Shown in pieces: positions 16,820 through 23,701 of a stretch of DNA of 24,983 nucleotides. The stretch covers positions 1 to 24,983 of the forward strand of contig JAEZUI010000219.1 of assembly GCA_023421115.1 (NCBI GenBank), in the 5' to 3' direction. Below the pieces are notes generated by a model. The model had not been told where the DNA came from. It did not search any database and was given only the letters and a program-made list of their open reading frames with translations. A program made the position numbers and the translations under genes. Positions within the stretch are counted from its first letter, which is position 1. Each line of letters begins with the position of its first letter. Source of the stretch: Bacillota bacterium. GTDB taxonomy: Bacteria > Bacillota > Clostridia > Acetivibrionales > Acetivibrionaceae.

Positions 16820-18420
16820 TCCTCATCCACTTCCTTTCCGCAGTATTCCGTCAGCTCTAAGCTATTTTTTAGCCTGAATGTGATTGTATGTTTTTCGTGT
16901 ACGATAATTTTATCTACCGCCTGTAGAAACAAATTCTCATCATAATCTTCTAAAATATTGGGATTGCTCTGGATCAATACGATCATAAGCTCTGTCCGAG
17001 CAATTTCTCGGTCAAACCCATTGCTGTCAAGAAGCTGACTTCTTTTTTTCTTGGCGGCAGCAAGCTCCAGCGTTAAGGTATTTTGTCTTTCTATAAAAAC
17101 AGCAGAGTCAATGTACCCTTTCGCTACGACACTACTTAGGATATGGCTCTGCTCTGTTAATTCCATAATTCTGTTGTTGCATTCGCTGATTTCCTGCTCC
17201 TGCTGTTCATCTATCCGAAGACTCTTTAACGATTCCAGCAGGGGAATCAGGATATCTGTATAATTGCTAGTAAGCTTATTCCACATCACTGTAAATGCTC
17301 TTTTGATTACATCCTCCCGAATGCCCTTTAAGCTGCATTTTGATTTATCTTCGATATGCTGACTGCAGCACCACTGTATTTTCTCATAAGGCTTACCGAT
17401 GTAGATTTTCTGTCTGCGGAAGATACCGCCGCATTCTCCACAGATGATGTTGCTGCTGAATACATAACGGTTTTGATATTTTCCAGAATTATCAATGCCC
17501 ATCTGCTCTCTGCGGTATTCATAAATTTCTTTGGCCGCTTCAAACTGTTCTCTGGTGATAATAGGTTCATGGTTTTCTGAAATAAAATACTGAGGCAGCT
17601 GCCCTTTATTTGTTTTTCGCTTAAAGGGAACTACCTCAGTTGTAAATGTTTTTTGTAGTAATAGATCTCCGGTATAGGTTGAATTTTGCAGAATTTCTTT
17701 TACCACACTATCCTGCCATTTTTCAGCATTACGGATAGTTGGAATGCCATCTTCTGATAGTCCTTTTGCAATGACATAGGAGCCTTTGCCATTTAAGTAT
17801 TCTTTGAAAATACGGCGAACAACCACTGCTTCTTTATCCTTAATGATCAGCTCACCAGCTTCATCTTTTGTATAACCGTAAGCCGGACAACCGAGGATAA
17901 AGGAGCCATCTTGAAATCGCTTTTTAACAGCCCACTTAGTATTGGTAGAAATACCCTCTGATTCACCTTGTGCCAGTGAGCTTAAGATCGTCAGCATCTG
18001 TTCGCTCTTTTCGGATAATGTATTGATGTGTTCTTTTTCAAAATATACAGCGATACTGAGTGCTTTCAGTTTACGGATTGCTTGTATGCTGTCTACGGTG
18101 TTTCGTGCAAATCTGGTAACGGACTTTGTAATAATCATATCTACGTTGCCAGCTTCGCAATCTTTTATCATCCGCAAAAATTCATCTCTCTTTTGCAGCT
18201 TTGTACCGCTCCTTGCTTCATCTGCGTAGATCCCGGTATACTGCCATTCATCTTTTTTGCCGATTAATTCGATATAGTACTTAACCTGTGCAGAAAATGA
18301 GTTTTGTTGTTCACGGGAGTCCGTACTGACTCTGCAATAGGCACAAACTCTTTTCTTCGGCTGCAGCTGCAAAGCCACTTGTACGCTAACAGGCTCAATT
18401 TTTGTTATCTTCTTTGCCAT
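16816..18420 (-). CDS. Large serine recombinase (first in the operon)
   Basis: The start is placed at 18420 (MAKKITKIEPVS, 534 residues) because AAAGGAG lies eight bases upstream. The alternative ATG at 18465 adds 15 residues of no family character. The resolvase domain has VCAYCRVSTD (the catalytic Ser is residue 32 from this start), ITKSVTRFARNTVDS and LSSLAQGESE. A recombinase domain begins near NGKGSYVIAKGLSEDGI, a zinc ribbon follows (IICGECGGIFRR, then WCCSQHIEDKSKC), and a coiled coil after it. The protein is clearly a paralogue of the 547-residue recombinase downstream. Its stop codon overlaps the ATG of the catalytic-domain-less protein. Together with the small upstream genes it forms a single leftward operon. 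Confidence 0.92.
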   Translation of the reverse strand: MAKKITKIEPVSVQVALQLQPKKRVCAYCRVSTDSREQQNSFSAQVKYYIELIGKKDEWQYTGIYADEARSGTKLQKRDEFLRMIKDCEAGNVDMIITKSVTRFARNTVDSIQAIRKLKALSIAVYFEKEHINTLSEKSEQMLTILSSLAQGESEGISTNTKWAVKKRFQDGSFILGCPAYGYTKDEAGELIIKDKEAVVVRRIFKEYLNGKGSYVIAKGLSEDGIPTIRNAEKWQDSVVKEILQNSTYTGDLLLQKTFTTEVVPFKRKTNKGQLPQYFISENHEPIITREQFEAAKEIYEYRREQMGIDNSGKYQNRYVFSSNIICGECGGIFRRQKIYIGKPYEKIQWCCSQHIEDKSKCSLKGIREDVIKRAFTVMWNKLTSNYTDILIPLLESLKSLRIDEQQEQEISECNNRIMELTEQSHILSSVVAKGYIDSAVFIERQNTLTLELAAAKKKRSQLLDSNGFDREIARTELMIVLIQSNPNILEDYDENLFLQAVDKIIVHEKHTITFRLKNSLELTEYCGKEVDEE

Positions 18421-18500
18421 AGGTTTTCTCCTTTCTTTCAGGACGTGACCTCCTGTTAGCAACATACACTACCACACTATTTCCAACATAGCTAGTGTTA

Positions 18501-18662
18501 TTACGCATATACTTTTGCAAGCTCCGGAGAAAAGGTTTGACGGTTCAATTTATCTATTTTTACATACTCAGCAGTGGAAATAAGTCCATTTCGAAGCATG
18601 ATATTTAACAGCTTTAATGCCACCTTATATTTCACTTCATTTGCTTCCTGAGACTCTGACAT
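18501..18662 (-). CDS. 53-residue SHOCT-like small protein
   Basis: A short frame: ATG at 18662, stop at 18501. The predicted protein starts MSESQEANEVKYKVALKLL and contains NGLISTAEYVKIDKLN, a short-helix pattern like the SHOCT domain (a C-terminal-type oligomerisation helix pair). An AGGAGGTG ribosome-binding site overlaps the stop codon of the upstream resolvase-like gene, strong evidence that it is translated. It lies between the resolvase-like gene and the first full recombinase. Its function is unknown; a small accessory or excision-type factor is possible. Confidence 0.75.
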   Translation of the reverse strand: MSESQEANEVKYKVALKLLNIMLRNGLISTAEYVKIDKLNRQTFSPELAKVYA

Positions 18663-18675
18663 ATAGGCACACCTC

Positions 18676-19053
18676 CTATTTGAAAACAGGGGAGAGCATC
18701 AATTTCCGATGTTCTATATTGATTTCTCCCTCTAATGGGGAATAGACTTTAACCCCATAACCATTCAGCTTATGTAAGAACCCTAACACCTGATTGACAT
18801 CACGACCAATGCGGTTGAGGGAGTCAATAACCAGCACATCCATTTTTCCGATAATGGCAGCCTCCATCAGCTCCGTCAAACCGGGGCAGTTCAGGGTAAG
18901 GCCATTTCCCAAATCATGGAAAGAACCAACCACAGTAAAACACATCTGGTTAGCATAGCTGTCCAGCTTTTCGTGCTGCCCTTTTAAAACACCATGTGTA
19001 TCTTCCGGCGCGTCAATACGACAATAAATCCATGCTCTTTTTGCTTTTTCCAT
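18676..19053 (-). CDS. Resolvase-like protein without the catalytic serine
   Basis: A 125-residue protein covering only the N-terminal resolvase fold: WIYCRIDAPED (residues 8-18), VVGSFHDLGNGL, then the helix-strand MDVLVIDSLNRIGRDVNQV. In active enzymes the first motif is YCRVS. Here the nucleophile position is Ile-Asp, so cleavage is not expected. The arginine of the RIGRD motif remains. There is no C-terminal DNA-binding domain. GGAGGG precedes the ATG at 19053, and it is the first gene of the recombinase operon. It may regulate or assemble with the other recombinases; a decayed remnant is the alternative, although the frame is intact. Confidence 0.8.
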   Translation of the reverse strand: MEKAKRAWIYCRIDAPEDTHGVLKGQHEKLDSYANQMCFTVVGSFHDLGNGLTLNCPGLTELMEAAIIGKMDVLVIDSLNRIGRDVNQVLGFLHKLNGYGVKVYSPLEGEINIEHRKLMLSPVFK

Positions 19054-19094
19054 ACAGAACCCTCCATTTCATTTTCTTTAATGTCACATTCATA

Positions 19095-19125
19095 AGGACA
19101 GCAACATAATAATGTCTGCTGTCCT
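19095..19125. repeat. Hairpin upstream of the recombinase operon
   Basis: Arms AGGACAGCA and TGCTGTCCT (19095-19103, 19117-19125) pair perfectly, and the inner ACAT/ATGT adds to the stem with one bulge. It lies 42 bases before the first gene of the recombinase operon, in its leader or promoter, and could be an operator. Confidence 0.6.
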
Positions 19126-19201
19126 CATAGTATCTGACATCAAATTGCCAGACTTGTTCTTCGTTTTCTGTTGCTCTTATTCGACACTACTTCCCAGAGC
19201 A

Positions 19202-19290
19202 AAAGCCAATTGGCTTTATAGGGCAGTCAATTTAGACCAGCCTTGGTTTGGCTGTCATGGGAATCTCACCCCAGCCGGGTTCTCCGGCTG
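19202..19290. repeat. Cluster of three GCC/GGC palindromes
   Basis: Three inverted repeats in 89 bases share a GCC...GGC core: a 16-base perfect palindrome at 19202-19217, a 5-base stem at 19238-19254 and a 7-base stem at 19272-19290. This clustering is more than expected in otherwise AT-rich DNA. It may be a binding or recombination site or a structured transcript. Confidence 0.5.
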
Positions 19291-19357
19291 CCGCACCCAT
19301 TGCGATGTCTGTGGCTATGCGGAAGTATCATTGTAGGCTGTTCAGATTTTGGCGGTA

Positions 19358-19379
19358 CGATCCACCACGGATCGTTTTT
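19358..19379 (+). terminator. Terminator-like hairpin in the intergenic stretch
   Basis: CGATCC and GGATCG pair perfectly around a 5-base loop and are followed by TTTTT on the plus strand. No plus-strand gene is known upstream, so it may end an unrecognised transcript. Confidence 0.4.
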
Positions 19380-19554
19380 GGACGAACATTTATCGCTCTG
19401 CACCTTTGATGCTATCTTTTTACAAACAGTTCTTACCTGTCTGCAGGTGGTCTTGGCGTGTTCTCCAATGCCGCTTTCGCTCATCACGCTTGAGCAGCTA
19501 ACGTATCTAAATTGCTGGATATTTAATTTTCAAAGAGCAACAGGGAACAGAAAA

Positions 19555-19590
19555 GCTCCCTCACTTCTATAAAGGAAAAAATGAGGGAGC
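19555..19590 (-). terminator. Terminator of the sigma-like gene
   Basis: Perfect 9-base arms, GCTCCCTCA (19555-19563) and TGAGGGAGC (19582-19590), are followed on the minus strand by TTTT. It begins 15 bases after the sigma-like gene stop. Confidence 0.8.
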
Positions 19591-19605
19591 TGGACGGATT
19601 TATTT

Positions 19606-20019
19606 TTAATCTTCTATAACTTTTCTCATCTTTCTGAGAATGCGGTGCTTACGATCACTAAGAGTCATGCGGGGAACACCGAGCTCTCCGGCCAATATTC
19701 GCTCACTTTTTTCAATGAAAAATAATTCATGGATTAGCAGCCGTTCTTCAACCGTTAAGGCATCAAGTGCTATATGTAATTTCCGAAGCTGTTCCTGATC
19801 AATCATCATGTCCTCTATACTCGGCTGAAAACGAGTGATTAAATACTCCACATTAACGCCGTCATCTTGGAATCGTTCCAAGGAAAGCTCAAATTGATGA
19901 ATAAGTTTATTTTGATATCTTTCCGCTTCACGCTCTTTATGATATGCACGGTAGACAGCCTCATTGACTTCTATACGGCTGCTTTTAACAATGATTGTAT
20001 ATTTCTTATTTTCTAACAT
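19606..20019 (-). CDS. Sigma-70 region 4-like regulator
   Basis: A 137-residue protein. The N-terminal half (MLENKKYTIIVKSSRIEV, then EAVYRAYHKEREAERYQN) is typical of the small sigma-like regulators of Tn916-family elements. The C-terminal half (LTVEERLLIHELFFIEKSER, then LAGELGVPRMTLSDRKHRIL) is a sigma region 4 helix-turn-helix. There is no region 2, so it would not act as a complete sigma factor; it more likely activates transfer or excision genes. TTAGGAGGACAAGCAATG gives a strong start. A separate terminator-like hairpin lies in its leader and a strong terminator follows. The recombinase operon lies downstream on the same strand, which suggests regulation of element mobility (inference). 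Confidence 0.8.
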   Translation of the reverse strand: MLENKKYTIIVKSSRIEVNEAVYRAYHKEREAERYQNKLIHQFELSLERFQDDGVNVEYLITRFQPSIEDMMIDQEQLRKLHIALDALTVEERLLIHELFFIEKSERILAGELGVPRMTLSDRKHRILRKMRKVIED

Positions 20020-20108
20020 TGCTTGTCCTCCTAATTTTCAAAAATGAGTTGAAAACGAAGGACAAGTGGTGGTGATCGACATCTTGTATCAATTCTGTAT
20101 AACAAAAA

Positions 20109-20150
20109 AAGAGCATACGTACAGACATATTTGTCCGTTTGTACACTCTT
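20109..20150 (-). terminator. Terminator-like hairpin in the leader of the sigma-like gene
   Basis: Two 19-base arms (20109-20127, 20132-20150) pair with about five mismatches. On the minus strand they are followed by a run of seven T (20104-20110 on the plus strand, AAAAAAA). It is 90 bases upstream of the sigma-like gene, so it could end an upstream transcript or attenuate the sigma gene. Confidence 0.6.
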
Positions 20151-20342
20151 ACAATTCAATTCTTGTCGAACCTGTTCTACTGGTTCGTGTTGGTAGGCAC
20201 ACTTCTCCGAGAAAGAATATAAACTTTTTTTAAAAAATTACAGCTATGGAAATCAGTTATGTAACCGACTTAATATCGCTGCAGTAAATCCGCAGCGGTG
20301 CAGCCTGAATTGACCAACACATAAGTAACCCTCCAAACTTTG
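20151..20342. other. Intergenic stretch between the sigma-like gene and the tet leader
   Basis: No convincing gene. A weak minus-strand frame (20270-20467) overlaps it but has no ribosome-binding site. A 6-base inverted repeat, CGAACC/GGTTCG, lies at 20167-20187. Promoters for the sigma-like gene should lie in or near here, but I see no clear boxes. Confidence 0.5.
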
Positions 20343-20370
20343 TTATGTTTGATAGTACAATCAAACATAA
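20343..20370. repeat. Perfect 11-bp inverted repeat
   Basis: TTATGTTTGAT and ATCAAACATAA are separated by 6 bases. It lies about 150 bases upstream of the tet promoter and just before a T-tailed hairpin. The size suits an operator for a dimeric regulator. Confidence 0.6.
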
Positions 20371-20400
20371 AGAGATAGCCCATCAAGCAATCTCTTTTTT
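20369..20400 (+). terminator. Rho-independent terminator upstream of the tet promoter
   Basis: AAAGAGAT (20369-20376) pairs with ATCTCTTT (20390-20397) and is followed by further T. On the plus strand it would insulate the tet leader from upstream transcription. Confidence 0.6.
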
Positions 20401-20515
20401 TGCACAATTTACATCTCTTAATCCATCTTATTAAATATTTTTCATATCTAATTCTATTTTGTTTCACGTTGATATCTTGTTTCTATCATAATTACTTCAG
20501 CAACTTAAAGTGCGC

Positions 20516-20545
20516 TTGACAAATCCAATGGCTATAAGGTAAGAT
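20516..20545 (+). promoter_or_regulatory. Promoter of the tet gene
   Basis: TTGACA (20516-20521) is a consensus -35 box, with TAAGAT (20540-20545) 18 bases later as the -10. It lies about 30 bases before the first leader peptide and in the same relative place as the tet(M) promoter of Tn916. Confidence 0.75.
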
Positions 20546-20576
20546 GAGAAAAAGCAATATAAGGAGTTTAAATACA

Positions 20577-20600
20577 ATGCGGCAAGGTATTCTTAAATAA
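20577..20600 (+). CDS. First leader peptide of the tet gene (MRQGILK)
   Basis: A seven-codon frame, ATG to TAA, with AAGGAG ten bases upstream. The same short frame and neighbouring bases occur, as I remember them, in the leader of tet(M) in Tn916. Its codons 3-8 form one arm (20584-20598) that can pair with 20677-20691. A ribosome on this frame would hold that arm open, so it probably links translation to transcription read-through. Confidence 0.7.
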   Translation: MRQGILK

Positions 20601-20691
20601 CAATCAACTAAATGATGGTAGGTATGATAAGTTTAGCCCTATTACGGATGTAATAGGTGTAGTTTTTTATACCTTAATTTAAGAATACTTT
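20584..20691 (+). promoter_or_regulatory. Long-range stem of the tet leader
   Basis: AAGGTATTCTTAAAT (20584-20598) is complementary to ATTTAAGAATACTTT (20677-20691) apart from one G-T pair. The enclosed bases contain the first terminator hairpin. Corresponding arms exist in the tet(M) leader of Tn916. Confidence 0.65.
20638..20668 (+). terminator. First attenuator hairpin of the tet leader
   Basis: CCTATTAC (20638-20645) and GTAATAGG (20650-20657) pair perfectly around GGAT and are followed by AGTTTTTT. This is a plausible intrinsic terminator before the tet gene, placed as in the Tn916 leader. Confidence 0.7.
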
Positions 20692-20748
20692 CATATTTAT
20701 TAATGATGCCGTGCTGTAGATTTTTTATTTCTAACAGCTTTTGATGTC

Positions 20749-20832
20749 ATGCTCATAATTATTATGATAGCAATCCCCTGTGATGAAAGTATTTTAATCA
20801 CAGGGGATTTTTATATTATAACGACTTTATGA
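20749..20832 (+). CDS. Second leader peptide of the tet gene (27 residues)
   Basis: ATG at 20749 to TGA at 20830-20832. The peptide starts MLIIIMIAIPCDESILITGD and ends in FYIITTL. It occupies the place of the Tn916 orf12 leader peptide and shares P-x-D-x-S-I and DFY positions with it. Its coding region contains both arms of the second attenuator hairpin, so translating ribosomes would prevent that hairpin from forming. Its stop overlaps the ribosome-binding site of tet, which allows coupling. Confidence 0.75.
   Translation: MLIIIMIAIPCDESILITGDFYIITTL
20772..20815 (+). terminator. Second attenuator hairpin of the tet leader
   Basis: Perfect 13-base arms, AATCCCCTGTGAT (20772-20784) and ATCACAGGGGATT (20797-20809), are followed by TTTAT. 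It is the strongest hairpin in the leader and ends 33 bases before the tet start. Confidence 0.85.
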
Positions 20833-20842
20833 GGTGTAAATT

Positions 20843-22813
20843 ATGAAAATAATGAATATAGGCATCTTGGCTCATGTAGATGCAGGAAAAACAACGTTAA
20901 CTGAAAGTATGCTCTATACCAGCGGTACAATTGCCGAATCCGGACGTGTTGATAGTGGTTCGACTATTACAGATTCAATGACACTTGAAAAACAACGAGG
21001 AATTACGATACAAGCATCCATAGCATCTTATCAATGGAATAATGTTAAAATCAATATAATTGACACTCCAGGACACATAGATTTCTATTCTGAAGTAGAA
21101 CGCTCATTAAGTGTACTAGATGGAGCCGTTCTTCTAATTTCCGCTAAAGATGGCATTCAGGCACAAACACGCATACTTTTTGATGCAATAAAAAAAATGA
21201 AACTTCCTACTCTAATCTATATCAATAAGATTGATCAGCCAAATGTTAACCTTGATTCACTTTACGGAGATATTAAAGATAAACTGGTTTCTCATATTCT
21301 TGTAATGCAAAACATTATAAAAGATAATGCTCTTTCGTTTAAAGCGGTTGATATGTTATCAGAAGGGTTTAGAGATACGATTATCGAAACAGATGATACG
21401 CTGTTGGAAAAATTTCTGCTTGATCAGCCTATTACAACTGAAGAATTACTAAATAGCAGAAAAAAGAATATAGGCAGCTGTAATCTTTTACCTATTTATC
21501 ATGGTAGTGCTCTTAAGCACATAGGAACAAGAGAACTAATGGATGCTCTTATTTTAGAATTCAGTTCATATATATTGCCAACAAATTCTAAGTTAGCTGC
21601 ATTAGTATACAAAATTGAAAGAGATGATAAGCTTAATAAGCGCACTTATATGCGCATTTTTGGAGGTTCAATTGAAATACGTGATGTATTAATTCCTGAA
21701 GGAAATTCCGAGATCATTAAAATTAAGAAATTAGAAGCCTCAAGCAATGGAAAAATTGCAGAAGCCGTGAAAATTGAATGCGGAGATATTGCCATTTTCC
21801 CAAATGAAAATCGATTGAAAATTGGTGATAGCATAGGAACAATACCCAAAAACAACTTGATTTTGCATAATAATGATCTGATGATGCAGGCCAATATTTC
21901 CCCTGTTTTTTCTGCCGACAGAGCATCGTTATTAGAAGCTCTGTCAGAATTGGCTGAAACAGACCCTCTTTTACAATACAAATTGGATTCCAGAAGCGAT
22001 GATATTATAATGGAGTTTCTTGGGAAAGTTCAAATGGAAGTTATCGTTGCTTTATTACAAAGCAGATATCATCTACAAGTTAAATTAGAAAATATCACTA
22101 CTATTTATAAAGAACGACCATTGAATAAAGCAAACTTTACCGCTCATATTGAAACTCATCCAAATCCCTTTTGGGCATCTATCGGATTATCAATAGAGCC
22201 CCTTCCGATTGGTGCTGGGCTATGCTACGAAAGTAAAGTGTCATATGGATATTTAAACAAGTCCTTTCAGAATGCTGTTGAAGAAGGTATCAGATACGGC
22301 TGTGAGCAAGGGCTATATGGGTGGGAAGTAACCGATCTCAAAGTTTGCTTTGAATATGGCTTGTACTACAGTCCAGTAAGTACCCCGGCTGATTTTCGAC
22401 AATTGGCTCCTATTGTGTTTGAACAAGCTTTAAAAAAGTCAGGTACAGAGCTTTTAGAGCCATGTTTCACTTTTGAACTTTATGTTCCCCAAGATTGCAA
22501 TGCTCGTGTCTACAATGACTTAAAAAAACTTCATGCTACTATTGAGTCTATAAAAACACAACATAATGAAATCGTAGTGAAAGGCAAAATCCCAGCTCGC
22601 ACATCACAATGCTACAGAGAACAACTCTCAGAGTATACCAAAGGATGTGGAGTTTTTCTGACAGAACAAGCAGGATACCAGCAAAATATTGGGGAAGTTT
22701 TTACCCAAGCTAGAAAGCCAGATGACCGATTGGACAAAACTCGTCATTTATTTAATAAGGCTTATGAACAGATAGACAGCAAAGATCAGCAGTTTGGTAT
22801 GAAATTTATATAA
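20843..22813 (+). CDS. tet: Tetracycline resistance ribosomal protection protein, Tet(M)/TetB(P)-like
   Basis: A 656-residue EF-G-like GTPase that releases tetracycline from the ribosome. The GTPase motifs are complete: AHVDAGKT (residues 10-17), RGITI (52-56), DTPGH (74-78) and NKID (128-131). The C-terminal half has the Tet-specific NPFWASIGLSIEPLP and YYSPVSTPADFR stretches, the latter in the domain IV loop used to reach the drug site. By eye it is related to Tet(M) but clearly different: it starts MKIMNIGILAHVDAGKTT, has the GRVDSGSTITDS form closer to TetB(P), and carries a C-terminal extension past the usual 639-641 residues. I cannot assign a tet class. The start has GAGGTG seven bases upstream, overlapping the leader peptide stop. 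Expression is likely controlled by attenuation. Confidence 0.93.
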   Translation: MKIMNIGILAHVDAGKTTLTESMLYTSGTIAESGRVDSGSTITDSMTLEKQRGITIQASIASYQWNNVKINIIDTPGHIDFYSEVERSLSVLDGAVLLISAKDGIQAQTRILFDAIKKMKLPTLIYINKIDQPNVNLDSLYGDIKDKLVSHILVMQNIIKDNALSFKAVDMLSEGFRDTIIETDDTLLEKFLLDQPITTEELLNSRKKNIGSCNLLPIYHGSALKHIGTRELMDALILEFSSYILPTNSKLAALVYKIERDDKLNKRTYMRIFGGSIEIRDVLIPEGNSEIIKIKKLEASSNGKIAEAVKIECGDIAIFPNENRLKIGDSIGTIPKNNLILHNNDLMMQANISPVFSADRASLLEALSELAETDPLLQYKLDSRSDDIIMEFLGKVQMEVIVALLQSRYHLQVKLENITTIYKERPLNKANFTAHIETHPNPFWASIGLSIEPLPIGAGLCYESKVSYGYLNKSFQNAVEEGIRYGCEQGLYGWEVTDLKVCFEYGLYYSPVSTPADFRQLAPIVFEQALKKSGTELLEPCFTFELYVPQDCNARVYNDLKKLHATIESIKTQHNEIVVKGKIPARTSQCYREQLSEYTKGCGVFLTEQAGYQQNIGEVFTQARKPDDRLDKTRHLFNKAYEQIDSKDQQFGMKFI

Positions 22814-22832
22814 CCAAAGGAGGAAAGACGTA

Positions 22833-23168
22833 ATGAATTACTTAAATGAACTAACGCCAGAGTCAGAACTACGCTTTAATAATTTGGTTATCAGTCCTTG
22901 TTATCGTAATGTTTTACTATATAACGCTATCCTAGATCTAACAACAAAGGAATTTGATGTTCTGTATTTCTTGGCTAGTCATCCAGGATGGGCATTTACA
23001 AAAAGGCAAATCTATGAGGCTGTATGGGGAGAAGAGTGTTTTTGTAATCACCATGCAGTGGAAAATATAATATATCAATTACGCCGAAAGATGGATAAAA
23101 ATTCTTCAAATACACAATTTATTCAAACACTAATCGGTTATGGCTACAAATTTATAGCTAAGCCATAA
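22833..23168 (+). CDS. Stand-alone OmpR/PhoB-type winged-helix regulator
   Basis: A 111-residue protein that is only the DNA-binding half of a response regulator. LDLTTKEFDVLYFLASHPG is the entry helix region, KRQIYEAVWGEE the first helix-turn, HHAVENIIYQLRRKM the recognition helix, and IQTLIGYGYKF the wing. The N-terminal receiver domain is absent, and no histidine kinase is present. AAGGAGGAAAGACGTAATG gives the start, 19 bases after the tet stop, so it is probably on the tet transcript. It may control tet or transfer genes. The isolated effector domain is unusual but intact. Confidence 0.85.
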   Translation: MNYLNELTPESELRFNNLVISPCYRNVLLYNAILDLTTKEFDVLYFLASHPGWAFTKRQIYEAVWGEECFCNHHAVENIIYQLRRKMDKNSSNTQFIQTLIGYGYKFIAKP

Positions 23169-23210
23169 AAATATAAAATACCAATGAGATTTATTGGGAG
23201 GTGAACCACA

Positions 23211-23534
23211 ATGGATGAACTACTTAGCAATTTTGGTGGAGCAATAAAATGCGCTCGGCAAGCCGCAGGATTAACACAGGAAGAGCTTGCCGTACAGGCC
23301 GAAGTCACATCACGATATATAATGGCTATTGAAAATGAAAGTAAATACCCAAGTATGCATGTGTTGTTTAAGATTATCCGCATCTTGAACATATCTGCAG
23401 ATACAATCTTTTATCCTGAAACTCAACATACAGATAAAGAAAAAGAACAGCTCATCCAAATGATTCGACTGTGCGATGAAAAGGAAATCAAGGTAGCCAC
23501 AGCAACCGTTAAGACGTTATTAGACAGCAGATAA
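23211..23534 (+). CDS. XRE-family transcriptional regulator
   Basis: A 107-residue protein with a helix-turn-helix of the Cro/CI type near residues 10-65: GGAIKCARQAAGLTQEELAV, then VTSRYIMAIENESKYPSM, and HVLFKIIRILNI. The remaining C-terminal helices (KEKEQLIQMIRLCDEKEI) probably mediate dimer formation. GGGAGGTG lies before the ATG, 42 bases after the winged-helix gene, and a terminator follows about 120 bases later, closing the tet transcript. A repressor of element genes is the usual role for such proteins in ICEs. Confidence 0.88.
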   Translation: MDELLSNFGGAIKCARQAAGLTQEELAVQAEVTSRYIMAIENESKYPSMHVLFKIIRILNISADTIFYPETQHTDKEKEQLIQMIRLCDEKEIKVATATVKTLLDSR

Positions 23535-23653
23535 ACATTCTATCTTATGGGTTTTTTCCATCTCACCAAAATATATTGTTCTTTCTCTGTTGTTAAATAA
23601 AGTTCTTAGAGTAAGTTCTTCATTGCATGAGCCATAATGTCACATGCCATATG

Positions 23654-23690
23654 CCACCAAGAGAACAGACTGCTCCCTTGGTGGTTTTAT
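23654..23690 (+). terminator. Terminator of the tet-regulator transcript
   Basis: CCACCAAG (23654-23661) and CTTGGTGG (23677-23684) pair perfectly, with inner GA/TC pairs, and are followed by TTTTAT. It also separates the plus-strand tet module from the leftward conjugation genes. Confidence 0.8.
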
Positions 23691-23701
23691 ATGTTTTTTG
23701 C

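Larger units (their letters stand above)
19054..19554. other. Non-coding stretch with several palindromes and a possible coding remnant
   Basis: No frame on either strand looks like a real gene. On the minus strand, a protein-like piece (EEQVWQFDVRYYEDSRHYYV near 19100-19165) has no start and runs out of frame into the resolvase gene, so it may be the end of a lost gene. The plus strand contains AAAGCCAATTGGCTTT (19202-19217, a perfect 16-base palindrome), CAGCC/GGCTG (19238-19254), CAGCCGG/CCGGCTG (19272-19290) and CGATCC/GGATCG (19358-19374). Base composition is richer in G+C than the defence region. Confidence 0.6.

Noticed and set aside
17328..17580. Overlapping frames on both strands inside the first recombinase gene
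   Set aside because: They lie over the zinc-ribbon coding part and have no starts with ribosome-binding sites.
19266..19487. 73-codon minus-strand frame in the palindrome-rich stretch
   Set aside because: Composition is unusual, there is no ribosome-binding site, and it lies over palindromes. It may be a relic but cannot be supported as a gene.
20270..20467. 65-codon minus-strand frame before the tet promoter
   Set aside because: It would need a GTG start with no ribosome-binding site, and it overlaps two hairpins that look regulatory. No recognisable domain.
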